This document shows, one piece after another, positions 9,975 through 18,864 of a stretch of DNA of 64,000 nucleotides (positions are counted from its first letter, which is position 1; each line of letters opens with the position of its first letter). The stretch is from Paracoxiella cheracis (GTDB lineage Bacteria > Pseudomonadota > Gammaproteobacteria > Coxiellales > Coxiellaceae). The notes beneath the pieces were generated by a model. The model was not told the origin of the DNA. It was given only the letters and a program-made list of their open reading frames with translations, and searched no databases. The translations under genes were made by a program, and so were the position numbers. The stretch covers positions 248,001-312,000 of the forward strand of contig NZ_CP186485.1 of NCBI RefSeq assembly GCF_049348705.1, written 5' to 3'.

Positions 9975-10031
9975 ATAAACCACTAGAGCTGAAGGATTTT
10001 GACAGAAACAGAAGGATGAAACGAGGAAAAA

Positions 10032-10406
10032 ATGGCTAGAATCAATCAATTAGTGAGAAAGCCGCGTAAGGCAAAGCGAGCGAAAAGTGACGTGCCAGCA
10101 TTAGATGGCAGTCCTCAAAAACGAGGTGTTTGTACTCGTGTTTTCACAACAACACCTAAGAAACCAAACTCGGCATTGCGTAAAGTAGCGCGTGTGCGAC
10201 TCACTAATGGAAAAGAAGTTCCTGCTTACATTGGTGGTGAGGGACACAATTTGCAAGAGCACTCAGTGGTGCTCATCCGAGGAGGTCGTGTAAAAGACTT
10301 ACCGGGTGTGCGATATCACATTGTGCGGGGTAGCTTGGATACCGCTGGGGTATCAGGCCGTAAACGAGGCCGTTCGAAGTACGGCGAGAAAAAACCGAAA
10401 GAATAA
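10032..10406 (+). CDS. rpsL: 30S ribosomal protein S12
   Basis: 124-residue S12, the decoding-centre protein. The region TPKKPNSALRKVARVRLTNG is intact, and PGVRYHIVRGSLD follows, so the lysines whose mutation gives streptomycin resistance (K43 and K88 in E. coli) are unmodified in type. A strong GAGGAAAAA precedes the ATG. First gene of the str operon, 11 bases ahead of rpsG. Confidence 0.97.
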   Translation: MARINQLVRKPRKAKRAKSDVPALDGSPQKRGVCTRVFTTTPKKPNSALRKVARVRLTNGKEVPAYIGGEGHNLQEHSVVLIRGGRVKDLPGVRYHIVRGSLDTAGVSGRKRGRSKYGEKKPKE

Positions 10407-10417
10407 AGAGTATAGCA

Positions 10418-10996
10418 ATGGCTAGAAGAAAAGCAGCACCAAAAAGAGATATTTTGCCTGATCCACTGTTTCACAGCGAGTTGTTGGCGAAATTTATTAA
10501 CACGGTTATGCGTAATGGTAAAAAATCTGTTGCGGAAAACATCGTTTATGGTGCGTTGGATGCCGTTTTGCAGCAGCAAGCGAAAAGACCGGCAAAGGTC
10601 GAAGAAGGTGAAGGTGGTGATGATTCAGGCGATAAAGGTGGCGCAGCAAAACGTGTTACCGGCGATATTCGCACCAGCGAATCTGCCCGTTCCTTTGCAT
10701 TAGACGCATTTAAAAAAGCGCTTGAGCATGTGACGCCACAAGTTGAGGTTAAATCTCGTCGGGTTGGTGGTTCAACATACCAAGTGCCCGTTGAGATTCG
10801 CAGTACTCGTCGTATGGCATTAGCGATGCGATGGTTGGTTGAATACGCTAATCAACGTAATGAAAAAACGATGGTATTGCGTTTAGCGAATGAAATTCTT
10901 GACGCAGTTGAAGGGCGCGGTGGGGCAGTAAAAAAACGTGAAGATGTGCATCGTATGGCGAAAGCCAACCAAGCGTTTGCACACTATCGGTGGTAA
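10418..10996 (+). CDS. rpsG: 30S ribosomal protein S7 with acidic insertion
   Basis: S7 nucleates assembly of the 30S head. The N-terminal part (MARRKAAPKR, LLAKFINTVMRNGKKS) and the C-terminal part (RRVGGSTYQVPVEI, KREDVHRMAKANQAFAHYRW) are canonical. The protein is 192 residues instead of about 156, because residues ~55-90 hold an insertion rich in Glu, Gly and Asp (VEEGEGGDDSGDKGG) before the helix starting SARSFAL. I recall a similar extension in Coxiella S7; this is from memory. The fusA Shine-Dalgarno overlaps its last codons. Confidence 0.96.
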   Translation: MARRKAAPKRDILPDPLFHSELLAKFINTVMRNGKKSVAENIVYGALDAVLQQQAKRPAKVEEGEGGDDSGDKGGAAKRVTGDIRTSESARSFALDAFKKALEHVTPQVEVKSRRVGGSTYQVPVEIRSTRRMALAMRWLVEYANQRNEKTMVLRLANEILDAVEGRGGAVKKREDVHRMAKANQAFAHYRW

Positions 10997-11001
10997 AAAT
11001 T

Positions 11002-13092
11002 ATGGCTAGAGAAATTCCGTTAGAACGTACTCGCAATATTGGTATCATGGCCCATATTGACGCGGGTAAAACAACAACGACGGAGCGCATACTTTATTAT
11101 ACGGGCGTGTCTCACAAAATGGGTGAGGTCCACGAAGGTAGTGCCGTTATGGATTGGATGGCGCAAGAGCAAGAGCGTGGTATTACGATTACTTCTGCCG
11201 CGACGACTTGCTACTGGATGGGTATGGATCAACAATATCCGAAACACCGCGTTAATATTATTGATACACCGGGACACGTTGACTTTACGATCGAAGTAGA
11301 GCGTTCTTTACGTGTGCTCGATGGTGCTGTTGCTGTTTTCTGTTCTGTTGGTGGAGTTGAGCCACAGAGTGAAACGGTTTGGCGTCAGGCAACCAAATAT
11401 CGCGTGCCTCGCATGGGCTTTGTCAACAAAATGGATCGTGCCGGTGCTAACTTTTTACGAGTTGTAGAACAAGTAAAAACACGATTAAATTCGACGCCTA
11501 TTCCAGTCCAATTACCGATTGGTGCTGAAGAAGAATTCGAAGGTGTTATTGATCTTATTCGAATGAAAGCTATTTACTGGAATGAAGCCGATAAAGGTAT
11601 GACGTATGAAGAGCGTGATATTCCCGATAATTTGAAAGCAGAGGCAGATAAATATCGTGAACAGCTCATCGAAGCAGCGGCTGAGTCTTCAGAAGAGTTA
11701 ATGGAAAAATATTTAGAAAATGGTGACTTAACCCAAGAAGAAATTCGAAAAGGTATTCGACGACGTACGTTGAATAACGAAATCGTTCCGATGTTGTGTG
11801 GAAGTGCCTTTAAAAATAAAGGTGTTCAAGCTTTATTGGACGCAGTAATTGAATTCATGCCTGCGCCAACCGATGTTGAGGCGATTCGTGGTGAGGAAGA
11901 AGATGGCTCTGAGGGTAGTCGTTCCGCTGATGATAAAGCGCCATTTGCTGCGCTAGCGTTTAAAATTGCAACAGACCCGTTTGTTGGAACATTAACATTC
12001 TTCCGTGTGTATTCGGGTGTCTTGAAATCAGGTGATTCTGTTTATAACCCAGTTAAGGGTATGAAAGAGCGCATTGGTCGAATCTTACAAATGCATTCGA
12101 ACACGCGACATGAAATTAAAGAAGTGCATGCCGGTGATATCGCTGCTGCTGTTGGATTAAAGAAAGTAACGACAGGCGATACGTTGTGTGCGCAAGATAG
12201 CATTATTACATTAGAAAGAATGGAGTTTCCGGAGCCCGTCATTTCTGTTGCGATTGAGCCGAAAACTAAGGCAGACCAAGAAAAGATGGGTATCGCTTTG
12301 GGCAAATTGGCACAAGAAGATCCCTCATTTCGAGTTCATACCGATGAAGAGTCTGGTCAGACGATTATCGAAGGTATGGGTGAATTGCACTTAGAAATTA
12401 TTGTCGATCGTATGCTGCGCGAATTTAATGTTGATGCTAACGTCGGTAAACCGCGCGTTGCTTATCGCGAAACAATTCGCAAGCCAATCGAGCAAGAAGG
12501 TAAATATATTCGTCAAACAGGTGGACGTGGTCAGTACGGACATGTATGGTTACGCATCGAACCAAAAGAGCCGGGTGAAGGTTTTGAGTTCGTCAACGCT
12601 ATTGTGGGTGGTGTCATTCCAAGAGAATACATTCCTGCCGTTGAAAAAGGCGTAAAAGAGCAAATGGAGAATGGTATTATCGCGGGTTACCCAGTCGTTG
12701 ACGTGAAAGTGACGCTTTACGATGGTTCTTACCACGATGTTGACTCCAGTGAAATGGCATTTAAAATTGCAGGTTCGCAGTGCTTTAAAGAAGGTGCATC
12801 AAAAGCTAAGCCTGTCTTATTAGAACCGATCATGAAGGTCGAGGTTGTGACGCCAGAAGACTATATGGGCGATGTCGTTGGTGACTTAAATAGACGTCGT
12901 GGTGTTATTCAAGGTATGGATGAAAATCCTACCGGTAAAGTTGTAGATGTTGAAGTTCCGTTGGCAGAAATGTTCGGTTATGCCACTGACCTGCGTTCAT
13001 TAAGTCAGGGTCGAGCCACGTACACGATGGAATTTCTAAAATATGCCGAAGCGCCTGCCAATATTGCAGAGGCAGTCATTAAAACGCAATAA
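11002..13092 (+). CDS. fusA: translation elongation factor G
   Basis: EF-G, about 696 residues, GTPase driving ribosomal translocation. G-domain motifs are AHIDAGKTT (P-loop), RGITITSAAT (switch I), DTPGHVDF (G3) and NKMDR (G4). Domains II-V follow, with GGRGQYGHVWLRIEP of domain IV intact. I chose ATG 11002 (MAREIPLERTRNIG), which matches the family start; an in-frame GTG at 10990 would add four residues and overlap rpsG. GGTGG at 10989-10993 is the likely ribosome binding site. Confidence 0.97.
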   Translation: MAREIPLERTRNIGIMAHIDAGKTTTTERILYYTGVSHKMGEVHEGSAVMDWMAQEQERGITITSAATTCYWMGMDQQYPKHRVNIIDTPGHVDFTIEVERSLRVLDGAVAVFCSVGGVEPQSETVWRQATKYRVPRMGFVNKMDRAGANFLRVVEQVKTRLNSTPIPVQLPIGAEEEFEGVIDLIRMKAIYWNEADKGMTYEERDIPDNLKAEADKYREQLIEAAAESSEELMEKYLENGDLTQEEIRKGIRRRTLNNEIVPMLCGSAFKNKGVQALLDAVIEFMPAPTDVEAIRGEEEDGSEGSRSADDKAPFAALAFKIATDPFVGTLTFFRVYSGVLKSGDSVYNPVKGMKERIGRILQMHSNTRHEIKEVHAGDIAAAVGLKKVTTGDTLCAQDSIITLERMEFPEPVISVAIEPKTKADQEKMGIALGKLAQEDPSFRVHTDEESGQTIIEGMGELHLEIIVDRMLREFNVDANVGKPRVAYRETIRKPIEQEGKYIRQTGGRGQYGHVWLRIEPKEPGEGFEFVNAIVGGVIPREYIPAVEKGVKEQMENGIIAGYPVVDVKVTLYDGSYHDVDSSEMAFKIAGSQCFKEGASKAKPVLLEPIMKVEVVTPEDYMGDVVGDLNRRRGVIQGMDENPTGKVVDVEVPLAEMFGYATDLRSLSQGRATYTMEFLKYAEAPANIAEAVIKTQ

Positions 13093-13117
13093 GCCAAATA
13101 TAAAGAGGTGAAAAGTC

Positions 13118-14308
13118 ATGTCGAAGGAAAAATTTGAAAGAGATAAGCCGCATATGAATGTGGGTACGATAGGTCACGTAGACCATGGTAAGACGACGTT
13201 GACGGCGGCGTTGACGACGGTATTGGCAAAGAAATATGGCGGTACGGCAAGTGCGTTTGATCAGATTGATAATGCGCCGGAAGAAAGAGCGCGCGGAATC
13301 ACGATAGCGACGTCGCACGTTGAATACCAAAGTGAGAAGCGCCACTATGCGCATGTGGACTGTCCAGGACACGCGGACTACGTGAAGAACATGATCACGG
13401 GAGCGGCGCAAATGGACGGAGCGATTTTGGTTGTGAGCGCGGCGGATGGTCCGATGCCCCAAACGCGAGAGCACATTGTGTTGGCGAAACAAGTTGCCGT
13501 GCCGAATATTGTGGTTTTCTTGAATAAAGCGGACATGGTAGATGATCCGGAATTGCTAGAGCTGGTTGAGATGGAAGTGAGAGACTTGTTGAGCAGCTAT
13601 GACTTTCCTGGAGATGATACGCCGATTATCGTGGGTTCAGCGCTGAAGGCGTTGGAAGGAGACACGAGTGATTTAGGAGTACCGGCGGTGTTGAAGCTGG
13701 TTGAGACGATGGACACGTACTTTCCGGAGCCGAAGCGTGATATAGACAAACCTTTCTTGATGCCGATAGAAGACGTCTTTTCGATTTCGGGTCGAGGAAC
13801 GGTAGTCACGGGCCGAATTGAGCGCGGTATTGTGAAGGTTGGGGATGAGCTAGAGATTGTGGGAATACACCCGACGTCGAAGACGACGTGTACGGGAGTT
13901 GAGATGTTCCGTAAGCTGCTTGACGAAGGTCAGGCGGGTGATAATGTGGGTGTTTTATTGCGTGGTACGAAGCGAGAGGAAGTTGAGCGCGGTCAAGTAT
14001 TAGCGAAGCCTGGCACGATTACGCCGCACACGAAATTTGAAGCGGAAATTTATGTGTTGTCGAAAGAAGAAGGTGGTCGTCATACGCCGTTTTTCAAGGG
14101 CTATCGGCCTCAGTTTTACTTCCGTACGACAGACGTGACGGGAGAGGTAGTGTTACCGGATGGAGTAGAGATGGTGATGCCTGGAGACAACGTGAAGGTA
14201 ACGGTGACGATGATCGCACCGATAGCGATGGATGAAGGTGTGCGCTTTGCGGTTCGAGAAGGTGGCCGTACAGTGGGTGCCGGTGTCGTAACTAAGATTA
14301 TTGAATAA
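13118..14308 (+). CDS. tuf: translation elongation factor Tu
   Basis: 396-residue EF-Tu that delivers aminoacyl-tRNA. GHVDHGKTT, DCPGHADY and NKADMV (usual form NKCD) are the GTPase motifs; domains II and III end with VGAGVVTKIIE. Codon use is strikingly unlike its neighbours: most Thr codons are ACG and most Ala codons GCG, with frequent GGA for Gly, whereas fusA and rplC use a mixed AT-ending set. The shift covers nearly the whole gene and stops near the last 20 codons. A second tuf copy elsewhere and gene conversion between copies is a plausible cause. Confidence 0.97.
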   Translation: MSKEKFERDKPHMNVGTIGHVDHGKTTLTAALTTVLAKKYGGTASAFDQIDNAPEERARGITIATSHVEYQSEKRHYAHVDCPGHADYVKNMITGAAQMDGAILVVSAADGPMPQTREHIVLAKQVAVPNIVVFLNKADMVDDPELLELVEMEVRDLLSSYDFPGDDTPIIVGSALKALEGDTSDLGVPAVLKLVETMDTYFPEPKRDIDKPFLMPIEDVFSISGRGTVVTGRIERGIVKVGDELEIVGIHPTSKTTCTGVEMFRKLLDEGQAGDNVGVLLRGTKREEVERGQVLAKPGTITPHTKFEAEIYVLSKEEGGRHTPFFKGYRPQFYFRTTDVTGEVVLPDGVEMVMPGDNVKVTVTMIAPIAMDEGVRFAVREGGRTVGAGVVTKIIE

Positions 14309-14320
14309 TGGAAAAAAAAG

Positions 14321-14644
14321 ATGGCAGTTGTAAACAACAATCAGCGTATCAGAATCAGGCTTAAAGCGTTTGATCACAAGCTTATTGATCGTTCAACGAA
14401 AGAAATCGTTGAAACGGCTCGGCGAACGGGGGCTATTATCAAAGGTCCTATTCCATTGCCGACAAAGATCGAGCGTTATACGGTTTTGATTTCACCGCAT
14501 GTTGATAAAGATGCACGTGATCAATATGAAATCCGTACGCATAAGCGACTGGTTGATATTCTTCAGCCAACGGATAAGACGGTTGACGCGTTGATGAAGT
14601 TGGATTTAGCGGCTGGTGTCGACGTTCAAATTAGCGTTGAATAA
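14321..14644 (+). CDS. rpsJ: 30S ribosomal protein S10
   Basis: 107-residue S10 (also NusE, a partner of NusB in antitermination). Conserved RIRLKAFDHKLIDRSTKEIV, IKGPIPLPTKIERYTVLISP and DQYEIRTHKRLVDI are present. It follows tuf after 12 bases, so the str and S10 operons are joined here. The 87-base gap to rplC contains a hairpin. Confidence 0.96.
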   Translation: MAVVNNNQRIRIRLKAFDHKLIDRSTKEIVETARRTGAIIKGPIPLPTKIERYTVLISPHVDKDARDQYEIRTHKRLVDILQPTDKTVDALMKLDLAAGVDVQISVE

Positions 14645-14689
14645 TTTTTAATATGATGCGCTTTGCGTAGGGATTAATATTTTTTACAT

Positions 14690-14713
14690 AAAGTGTCGCG
14701 ATAGCGGCACTTT
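14690..14713 (+). other. hairpin in the rpsJ-rplC leader
   Basis: AAAGTGTCGC (14690-14699) and GCGGCACTTT (14704-14713) form a 10-bp stem with one G-U pair and a GATA tetraloop, ending about 18 bases before the rplC ATG. It may be a regulatory or processing stem, like the L4-responsive leader that in E. coli lies before rpsJ. There is no T-tract, so I do not call a terminator. Confidence 0.5.
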
Positions 14714-14731
14714 GTTATCGGAGAAAATGCA

Positions 14732-15382
14732 ATGCCTGTTGGGTTAATGGGTAAAAAATGTGGAATGACTCGAATATTTACTGAATCGGGTGAATCTATT
14801 CCGGTCACTGTAATTGAAGTTACGCCTAACCGTGTAACACAAGTTAAAACAGTGGATGCCGATGGCTATCGTGCACTGCAAGTGACACTAGGCCTAAAGA
14901 AAGCTTCTCATGTGAATAAGGCACTCGCGGGTCATTATGCAAAAGCTGGTGTTGAAGCCGGCAAAAGCATGAAAGAGTTTCGTTTATGCAAAGACGAGAT
15001 GCCGGAAGCTAAAGTGGGTGACAACTTAACAGTCGAACTATTTAAAGAAGGGCAAAAAGTTGATGTAAGCGGGCTAACTCGCGGTAAAGGTTTTGCCGGA
15101 ACGGTTAAGCGACATAACTTTAGAACTCAAGATGCAACGCATGGTAATTCATTGTCGCATCGTGCGCCGGGTTCTATTGGTCAATGTCAATGGCCAGGTC
15201 GTGTATTTAAAGGTAAAAAAATGGCGGGTCACATGGGTGATGTGAATCGAACGATTCAGAATCAGGAAATTATTAAAGTGGATGTGGAACGCAATTTGAT
15301 ATTAATAAAAGGCGTTGTGCCTGGAGCTCCTGGTGGCCAAGTTGTCATCACTGGATCCGTGAAAAGTAAGGAGAAAGCATGA
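14732..15382 (+). CDS. rplC: 50S ribosomal protein L3
   Basis: 216-residue L3, an early assembly protein reaching the peptidyl-transferase centre. The N-terminus PVGLMGKKCGMTRIFTESG and the extended loop GNSLSHRAPGSIGQCQWPGR, with KGKKMAGHMG, are conserved; the Q in GSIGQCQWPG is the N5-methylated glutamine position. GGAG lies upstream of ATG 14732. The stop TGA overlaps the rplD start. Confidence 0.97.
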   Translation: MPVGLMGKKCGMTRIFTESGESIPVTVIEVTPNRVTQVKTVDADGYRALQVTLGLKKASHVNKALAGHYAKAGVEAGKSMKEFRLCKDEMPEAKVGDNLTVELFKEGQKVDVSGLTRGKGFAGTVKRHNFRTQDATHGNSLSHRAPGSIGQCQWPGRVFKGKKMAGHMGDVNRTIQNQEIIKVDVERNLILIKGVVPGAPGGQVVITGSVKSKEKA

Positions 15383-15984
15383 TGGAGCTACAAGTACAAG
15401 GTAAAGACAAAATTAAAGTGTCTGACAAAACTTTCGGATGCGAATTTAAAGAAGGTCTCATCCATCAAATCGTGACAGCTTATTTAGCTGGCGGTCGTGC
15501 AGGCACGAAAGCGCAAAAAACACGAAGCGATGTGAGCGGTGGGGGTACAAAACCTTGGCGACAAAAAGGAACGGGCCGTGCACGAGCAGGTACAATTCGT
15601 AGTCCTCTTTGGCGCAGTGGTGGTGTTACATTTGCAGCTAGGCCGCGTGACTATTCACAAAAAGTGAATAAGAAAATGTATCAGCGTGCATTAGCATCGA
15701 TATTATCGGAATTAGTGCGTCAGGACAGATTAGTTATTATTGATGATTTGAAATTGAAGGGACCGAAAACGCAAGAGCTCGTAAAAGCATTGCAGAAGTT
15801 GAAAATAGAAAAGGGTCTTATCATTCTTGATAACGAGGATCGCAATATAAATTTAGCATCGCGTAATATTCCTCATGTAGACGTTTGCGATGCTGTACGA
15901 GTAGATCCGGTTAGTTTAGTCGCCGCGGAAAAAGTAGTGATTACAGTCGCTGCGATTAAAAAACTTGAGGAGAGGTTGTCGTGA
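15379..15984 (+). CDS. rplD: 50S ribosomal protein L4
   Basis: 201-residue L4, lining the exit tunnel and, in enterobacteria, repressing the S10 operon. The tunnel loop TRSDVSGGGTKPWRQKGTGR and RSPLWRSGGVTFAARPRDYS are visible. Two consecutive ATG codons (15379, 15382) overlap the rplC stop, so translational coupling is likely; either could initiate. The C-terminus overlaps the GTG of rplW by four bases. Confidence 0.96.
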   Translation: MMELQVQGKDKIKVSDKTFGCEFKEGLIHQIVTAYLAGGRAGTKAQKTRSDVSGGGTKPWRQKGTGRARAGTIRSPLWRSGGVTFAARPRDYSQKVNKKMYQRALASILSELVRQDRLVIIDDLKLKGPKTQELVKALQKLKIEKGLIILDNEDRNINLASRNIPHVDVCDAVRVDPVSLVAAEKVVITVAAIKKLEERLS

Positions 15985-16277
15985 GTGCTGAAAGTATATT
16001 AACGATTTTAAGAGCCCCTCATGTGTCAGAAAAAACGGTTTCTTCTGCTGGAGTTTATCCGCAGTATGCATTTGAAGTGAGTCCTGCTGCGACTAAGGCA
16101 CAAATTAAAGAAGCGGTAGAAGCCTTATTTAATGTAACCGTGAAATCGGTCCGAACGATTAATGTAAAAGGGAAGCAAACGCGGTTTAAGCAAACTCGAG
16201 GACGTCGTAATAATTGGAAAAAAGCGTATGTCACACTGGCTCAGGGCAGTGAAATTGATGTTGCATATGGGGATTAA
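15981..16277 (+). CDS. rplW: 50S ribosomal protein L23
   Basis: 98-residue L23 at the tunnel exit, docking site for trigger factor and SRP. The N-terminal ILRAPHVSEKT and the C-terminal VKSVRTINVKGKQTRFKQTR and NWKKAYVTL are typical. GTG start at 15981 inside the rplD stop region, preceded by GAGGAGAGG. Confidence 0.95.
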   Translation: MSAESILTILRAPHVSEKTVSSAGVYPQYAFEVSPAATKAQIKEAVEALFNVTVKSVRTINVKGKQTRFKQTRGRRNNWKKAYVTLAQGSEIDVAYGD

Positions 16278-16282
16278 TGATT

Positions 16283-17110
16283 ATGACTTTAGTTAAAGCA
16301 AAACCTACATCCCCAGGGCGCCGTTTTACAGTTAAAGTGGTTCATCCAAAATTACATAAAGGTGATCCCTATGCGCCCTTGGTGGAAAGTAAAAATCGAA
16401 TCAGCGGTCGTAATAATAAAGGCCGAGTGACTGTTCGCTATCGTGGTGGCGGTCACAAACGTGCATACCGCATTATCGATTTTAAACGGGATAAAGATGG
16501 CATTAATGCTAAAGTTGAACGGATTGAATATGATCCGAATCGAAGCGCGCATATTGCACTGTTATTGTATGCTGATGGGGAACGACGATATATCATCGCA
16601 CCAAAAGGCATACATGAAGGTTCTGCGATTATGTCTGGTGAGCATTCGCCGATTAAGCCTGGTAACTGTTTGCCGATGCAGAGTATGCCCTTGGGTGCCA
16701 CGATTCATTGTATTGAATTGAAACCCGGTAAAGGTGCTCAATTAATTCGAAGCGCAGGCACCTCGGCTCAACTAGTGGCGCGCGAAGGATTGTATGCGAT
16801 TATCCGTATGCGTTCCGGTGAAACACGCAAGGTATTGGCAAGTTGTCGTGCTTGCATCGGAGAAGTGTCAAACTCCGAAAACAACTTGCGTTCACTCGGT
16901 AAAGCGGGTGCAAAACGTTGGCGAGGTCGTCGTCCGCATGTACGTGGTGTTGCCATGAACCCGGTTGACCACCCGCATGGTGGTGGTGAAGGTAAAACGT
17001 CAGGTGGACGCCATCCAGTGAGTCCGTTTGGAGTTTCTGCAAAAGGTTTTAAAACACGCAGAAATAAACGAACGACTAACATGATTATTCGTGACCGACG
17101 CAAGAAATAA
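16283..17110 (+). CDS. rplB: 50S ribosomal protein L2
   Basis: L2, 275 residues from this start, required for subunit association and peptidyl transfer. VKAKPTSPGRRF at the N-terminus, RVTVRYRGGGHKRAYRIIDF, and the C-terminal GVAMNPVDHPHGGGEGK containing the conserved His are intact. An upstream in-frame ATG at 16277 overlaps the rplW stop and would add two residues; I prefer 16283 by family length and the usual MxLVKxKPTSPG start. Confidence 0.95.
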   Translation: MTLVKAKPTSPGRRFTVKVVHPKLHKGDPYAPLVESKNRISGRNNKGRVTVRYRGGGHKRAYRIIDFKRDKDGINAKVERIEYDPNRSAHIALLLYADGERRYIIAPKGIHEGSAIMSGEHSPIKPGNCLPMQSMPLGATIHCIELKPGKGAQLIRSAGTSAQLVAREGLYAIIRMRSGETRKVLASCRACIGEVSNSENNLRSLGKAGAKRWRGRRPHVRGVAMNPVDHPHGGGEGKTSGGRHPVSPFGVSAKGFKTRRNKRTTNMIIRDRRKK

Positions 17111-17124
17111 GAGTGAGGTAAAAA

Positions 17125-17412
17125 GTGCCAAGATCAACATATAAAGGACCGTTTGTAGATCACCACTTACAAAAAAAGGTGGATCAAGCAAACAAAGAAA
17201 GCAGTAAGCGTCCGATTAAAACATGGTCGCGTCGATCTATGATTACACCGGATATGGTTGGTCTAACGATTGCGGTTCATAATGGTCGCCAGCATGTGCC
17301 TGTTTATGTCTCGGAAAATATGGTCGGTCATAAATTAGGTGAATTTGCAGTGACCCGAACGTTTCGCGCGCATTCAGGCGATCGCAAAGCAAAAACAGGT
17401 GAGGGCAAATAA
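17125..17412 (+). CDS. rpsS: 30S ribosomal protein S19
   Basis: 95-residue S19, which with S13 forms the A-site finger contact in the 30S head. Motifs: RSTYKGPFVDHHL, KTWSRRSMITPDMVGLTIAV, and GHKLGEFAVTRTFRAHSGDR. GTG start at 17125 with GAGGT upstream. The final A of its stop is the first base of the rplV ATG. Confidence 0.96.
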   Translation: MPRSTYKGPFVDHHLQKKVDQANKESSKRPIKTWSRRSMITPDMVGLTIAVHNGRQHVPVYVSENMVGHKLGEFAVTRTFRAHSGDRKAKTGEGK

Positions 17413-17756
17413 TGGAAGTCGCGGCAAAATTAAAATTCGCACATATTTCAGCACAGAAAGCACGCTTAGTGGCTGATCAGGTGCGTGGATTACCTGCAGA
17501 ACAAGCAGTCGATTTGTTGCGCTTTAGTCCGAAGAAAGCTGCTGCACTTCTAAAAAAAGTTGTGGATTCGGCCATTGCGAATGCTGAACACAATGCAGGC
17601 GCAGATATTGATGAGCTAAAAATTGCAAAAATATTTGTTGATGAGGGACCTATGGCTAGGCGGTTTCAACCACGCGCTAGAGGTCGTGCAAATCGCATCA
17701 TGAAGCGTACTTGTCATATCACGGTAATGGTTTCCGATGACGGGGAGAGTAATTAA
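17412..17756 (+). CDS. rplV: 50S ribosomal protein L22
   Basis: 114-residue L22, one of the two proteins narrowing the exit tunnel. The beta-hairpin tip region is PMARRFQPRARGRANRIMKR, the site where macrolide-resistance changes arise in other bacteria; it looks wild type. The N-terminal KLKFAHISAQKARLVADQVR is conserved. Stop and rpsC start share one base. Confidence 0.96.
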   Translation: MEVAAKLKFAHISAQKARLVADQVRGLPAEQAVDLLRFSPKKAAALLKKVVDSAIANAEHNAGADIDELKIAKIFVDEGPMARRFQPRARGRANRIMKRTCHITVMVSDDGESN

Positions 17757-18439
17757 TGGGTCAAAAAGTTAATCCAACAGGAATACGATTAGGTATCACA
17801 AAAGGATGGACATCAAATTGGTATGCTGAAAATGCTGATTTTGCGAACCACCTAAACAGTGACCTTAAAGTCAGAGAACTTTTAGAGAAAAAACTAAAAG
17901 GCGCTGCTGTCAGCCGTATTCAAATTGAGCGCCCGGCGCGCAACGCAAAAATTGCTATTTATTCAGCGCGTCCTGGAGTCATTATTGGTAAAAAAGGTGG
18001 TGAGATTGAAGCGCTACGTGATGAAATCTCAAAATTAATGAAAGTGCCTGTGCACATCAGTATCGAAGAAATTCGAAAACCTGAGTTAGATGCTAAGTTA
18101 GTTGCCGAAAGTGTAGCGCAACAATTAGAGCGCCGTGTGATGTTCAGACGTGCAATGAAGCGTGCAGTACAAAGTACTATGCGACAAGGCGCGTTAGGAA
18201 TAAAGATTAGCTTAAGTGGCCGTTTAGCGGGTGCTGAAATTGCTCGAACGGAATGGTATCGCGAAGGTCGAGTGCCTCTACATACTTTCCGTGCCGATAT
18301 CGATTACAACACCGCTATTGCAAAAACAACTTATGGCATTATTGGTGTTAAGGTTTGGATCTTTAAGGGTGAAAAGCATCTTCCTGTAAAAGAAGAGCTA
18401 CAAGAACAAGAAGAAACAAGTAAAGAAGAGGCGAAATAG
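17756..18439 (+). CDS. rpsC: 30S ribosomal protein S3
   Basis: 227-residue S3 at the mRNA entry tunnel. GQKVNPTGIRLGITKGWTSN opens the protein, the KH domain carries VIIGKKGGEIEALRDEI (GxxG = GKKG), and the C-terminal domain has GRLAGAEIARTEWYREGRVP. The last ~20 residues are Glu/Lys-rich and variable among species. Confidence 0.96.
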   Translation: MGQKVNPTGIRLGITKGWTSNWYAENADFANHLNSDLKVRELLEKKLKGAAVSRIQIERPARNAKIAIYSARPGVIIGKKGGEIEALRDEISKLMKVPVHISIEEIRKPELDAKLVAESVAQQLERRVMFRRAMKRAVQSTMRQGALGIKISLSGRLAGAEIARTEWYREGRVPLHTFRADIDYNTAIAKTTYGIIGVKVWIFKGEKHLPVKEELQEQEETSKEEAK

Positions 18440-18450
18440 AGGATTAAGTA

Positions 18451-18864
18451 ATGCTTCAGCCAAGTAACAGAAAATATCGTAAAGATTTTAAAGGCCGAAA
18501 CCGCGGTATTGCTAGGAAAGGCAATAAAATTAATTTTGGCGAGTTTGGTATGAAAGCGGTAGGCCGCGGGCGCATTACTGCGCGCCAGCTTGAAGCTGCA
18601 CGTCGTGCTATCGCTAGACACATTAAACGTGGTGGAAAAGTTGTAATTCGGATTTTTCCTGATAAACCGATTACTAAAAAACCGCTGGAAGTGCGTCAGG
18701 GTAAAGGTAAGGGAAGTGTTGAATACTGGGTAGCGTTGGTGCAGCCCGGCCGTATGATCTTTGAGCTTGAAGGTGTCACTGAAGAATTGGCACGCGAAGC
18801 ATTCGCACGAGCCGCAGCAAAACTACCGATTAAAGTCGTTTTTGTTAAGCGGACGGTGATGTAA
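18451..18864 (+). CDS. rplP: 50S ribosomal protein L16
   Basis: 137-residue L16 near the A-site tRNA. MLQPSNRKYRKDFKGRNRG at the start, RIFPDKPITKKPLEVRQGKG and the Arg of the hydroxylation motif (RQGKGKGS) are present. Stop overlaps the rpmC start by one base. Confidence 0.96.
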   Translation: MLQPSNRKYRKDFKGRNRGIARKGNKINFGEFGMKAVGRGRITARQLEAARRAIARHIKRGGKVVIRIFPDKPITKKPLEVRQGKGKGSVEYWVALVQPGRMIFELEGVTEELAREAFARAAAKLPIKVVFVKRTVM

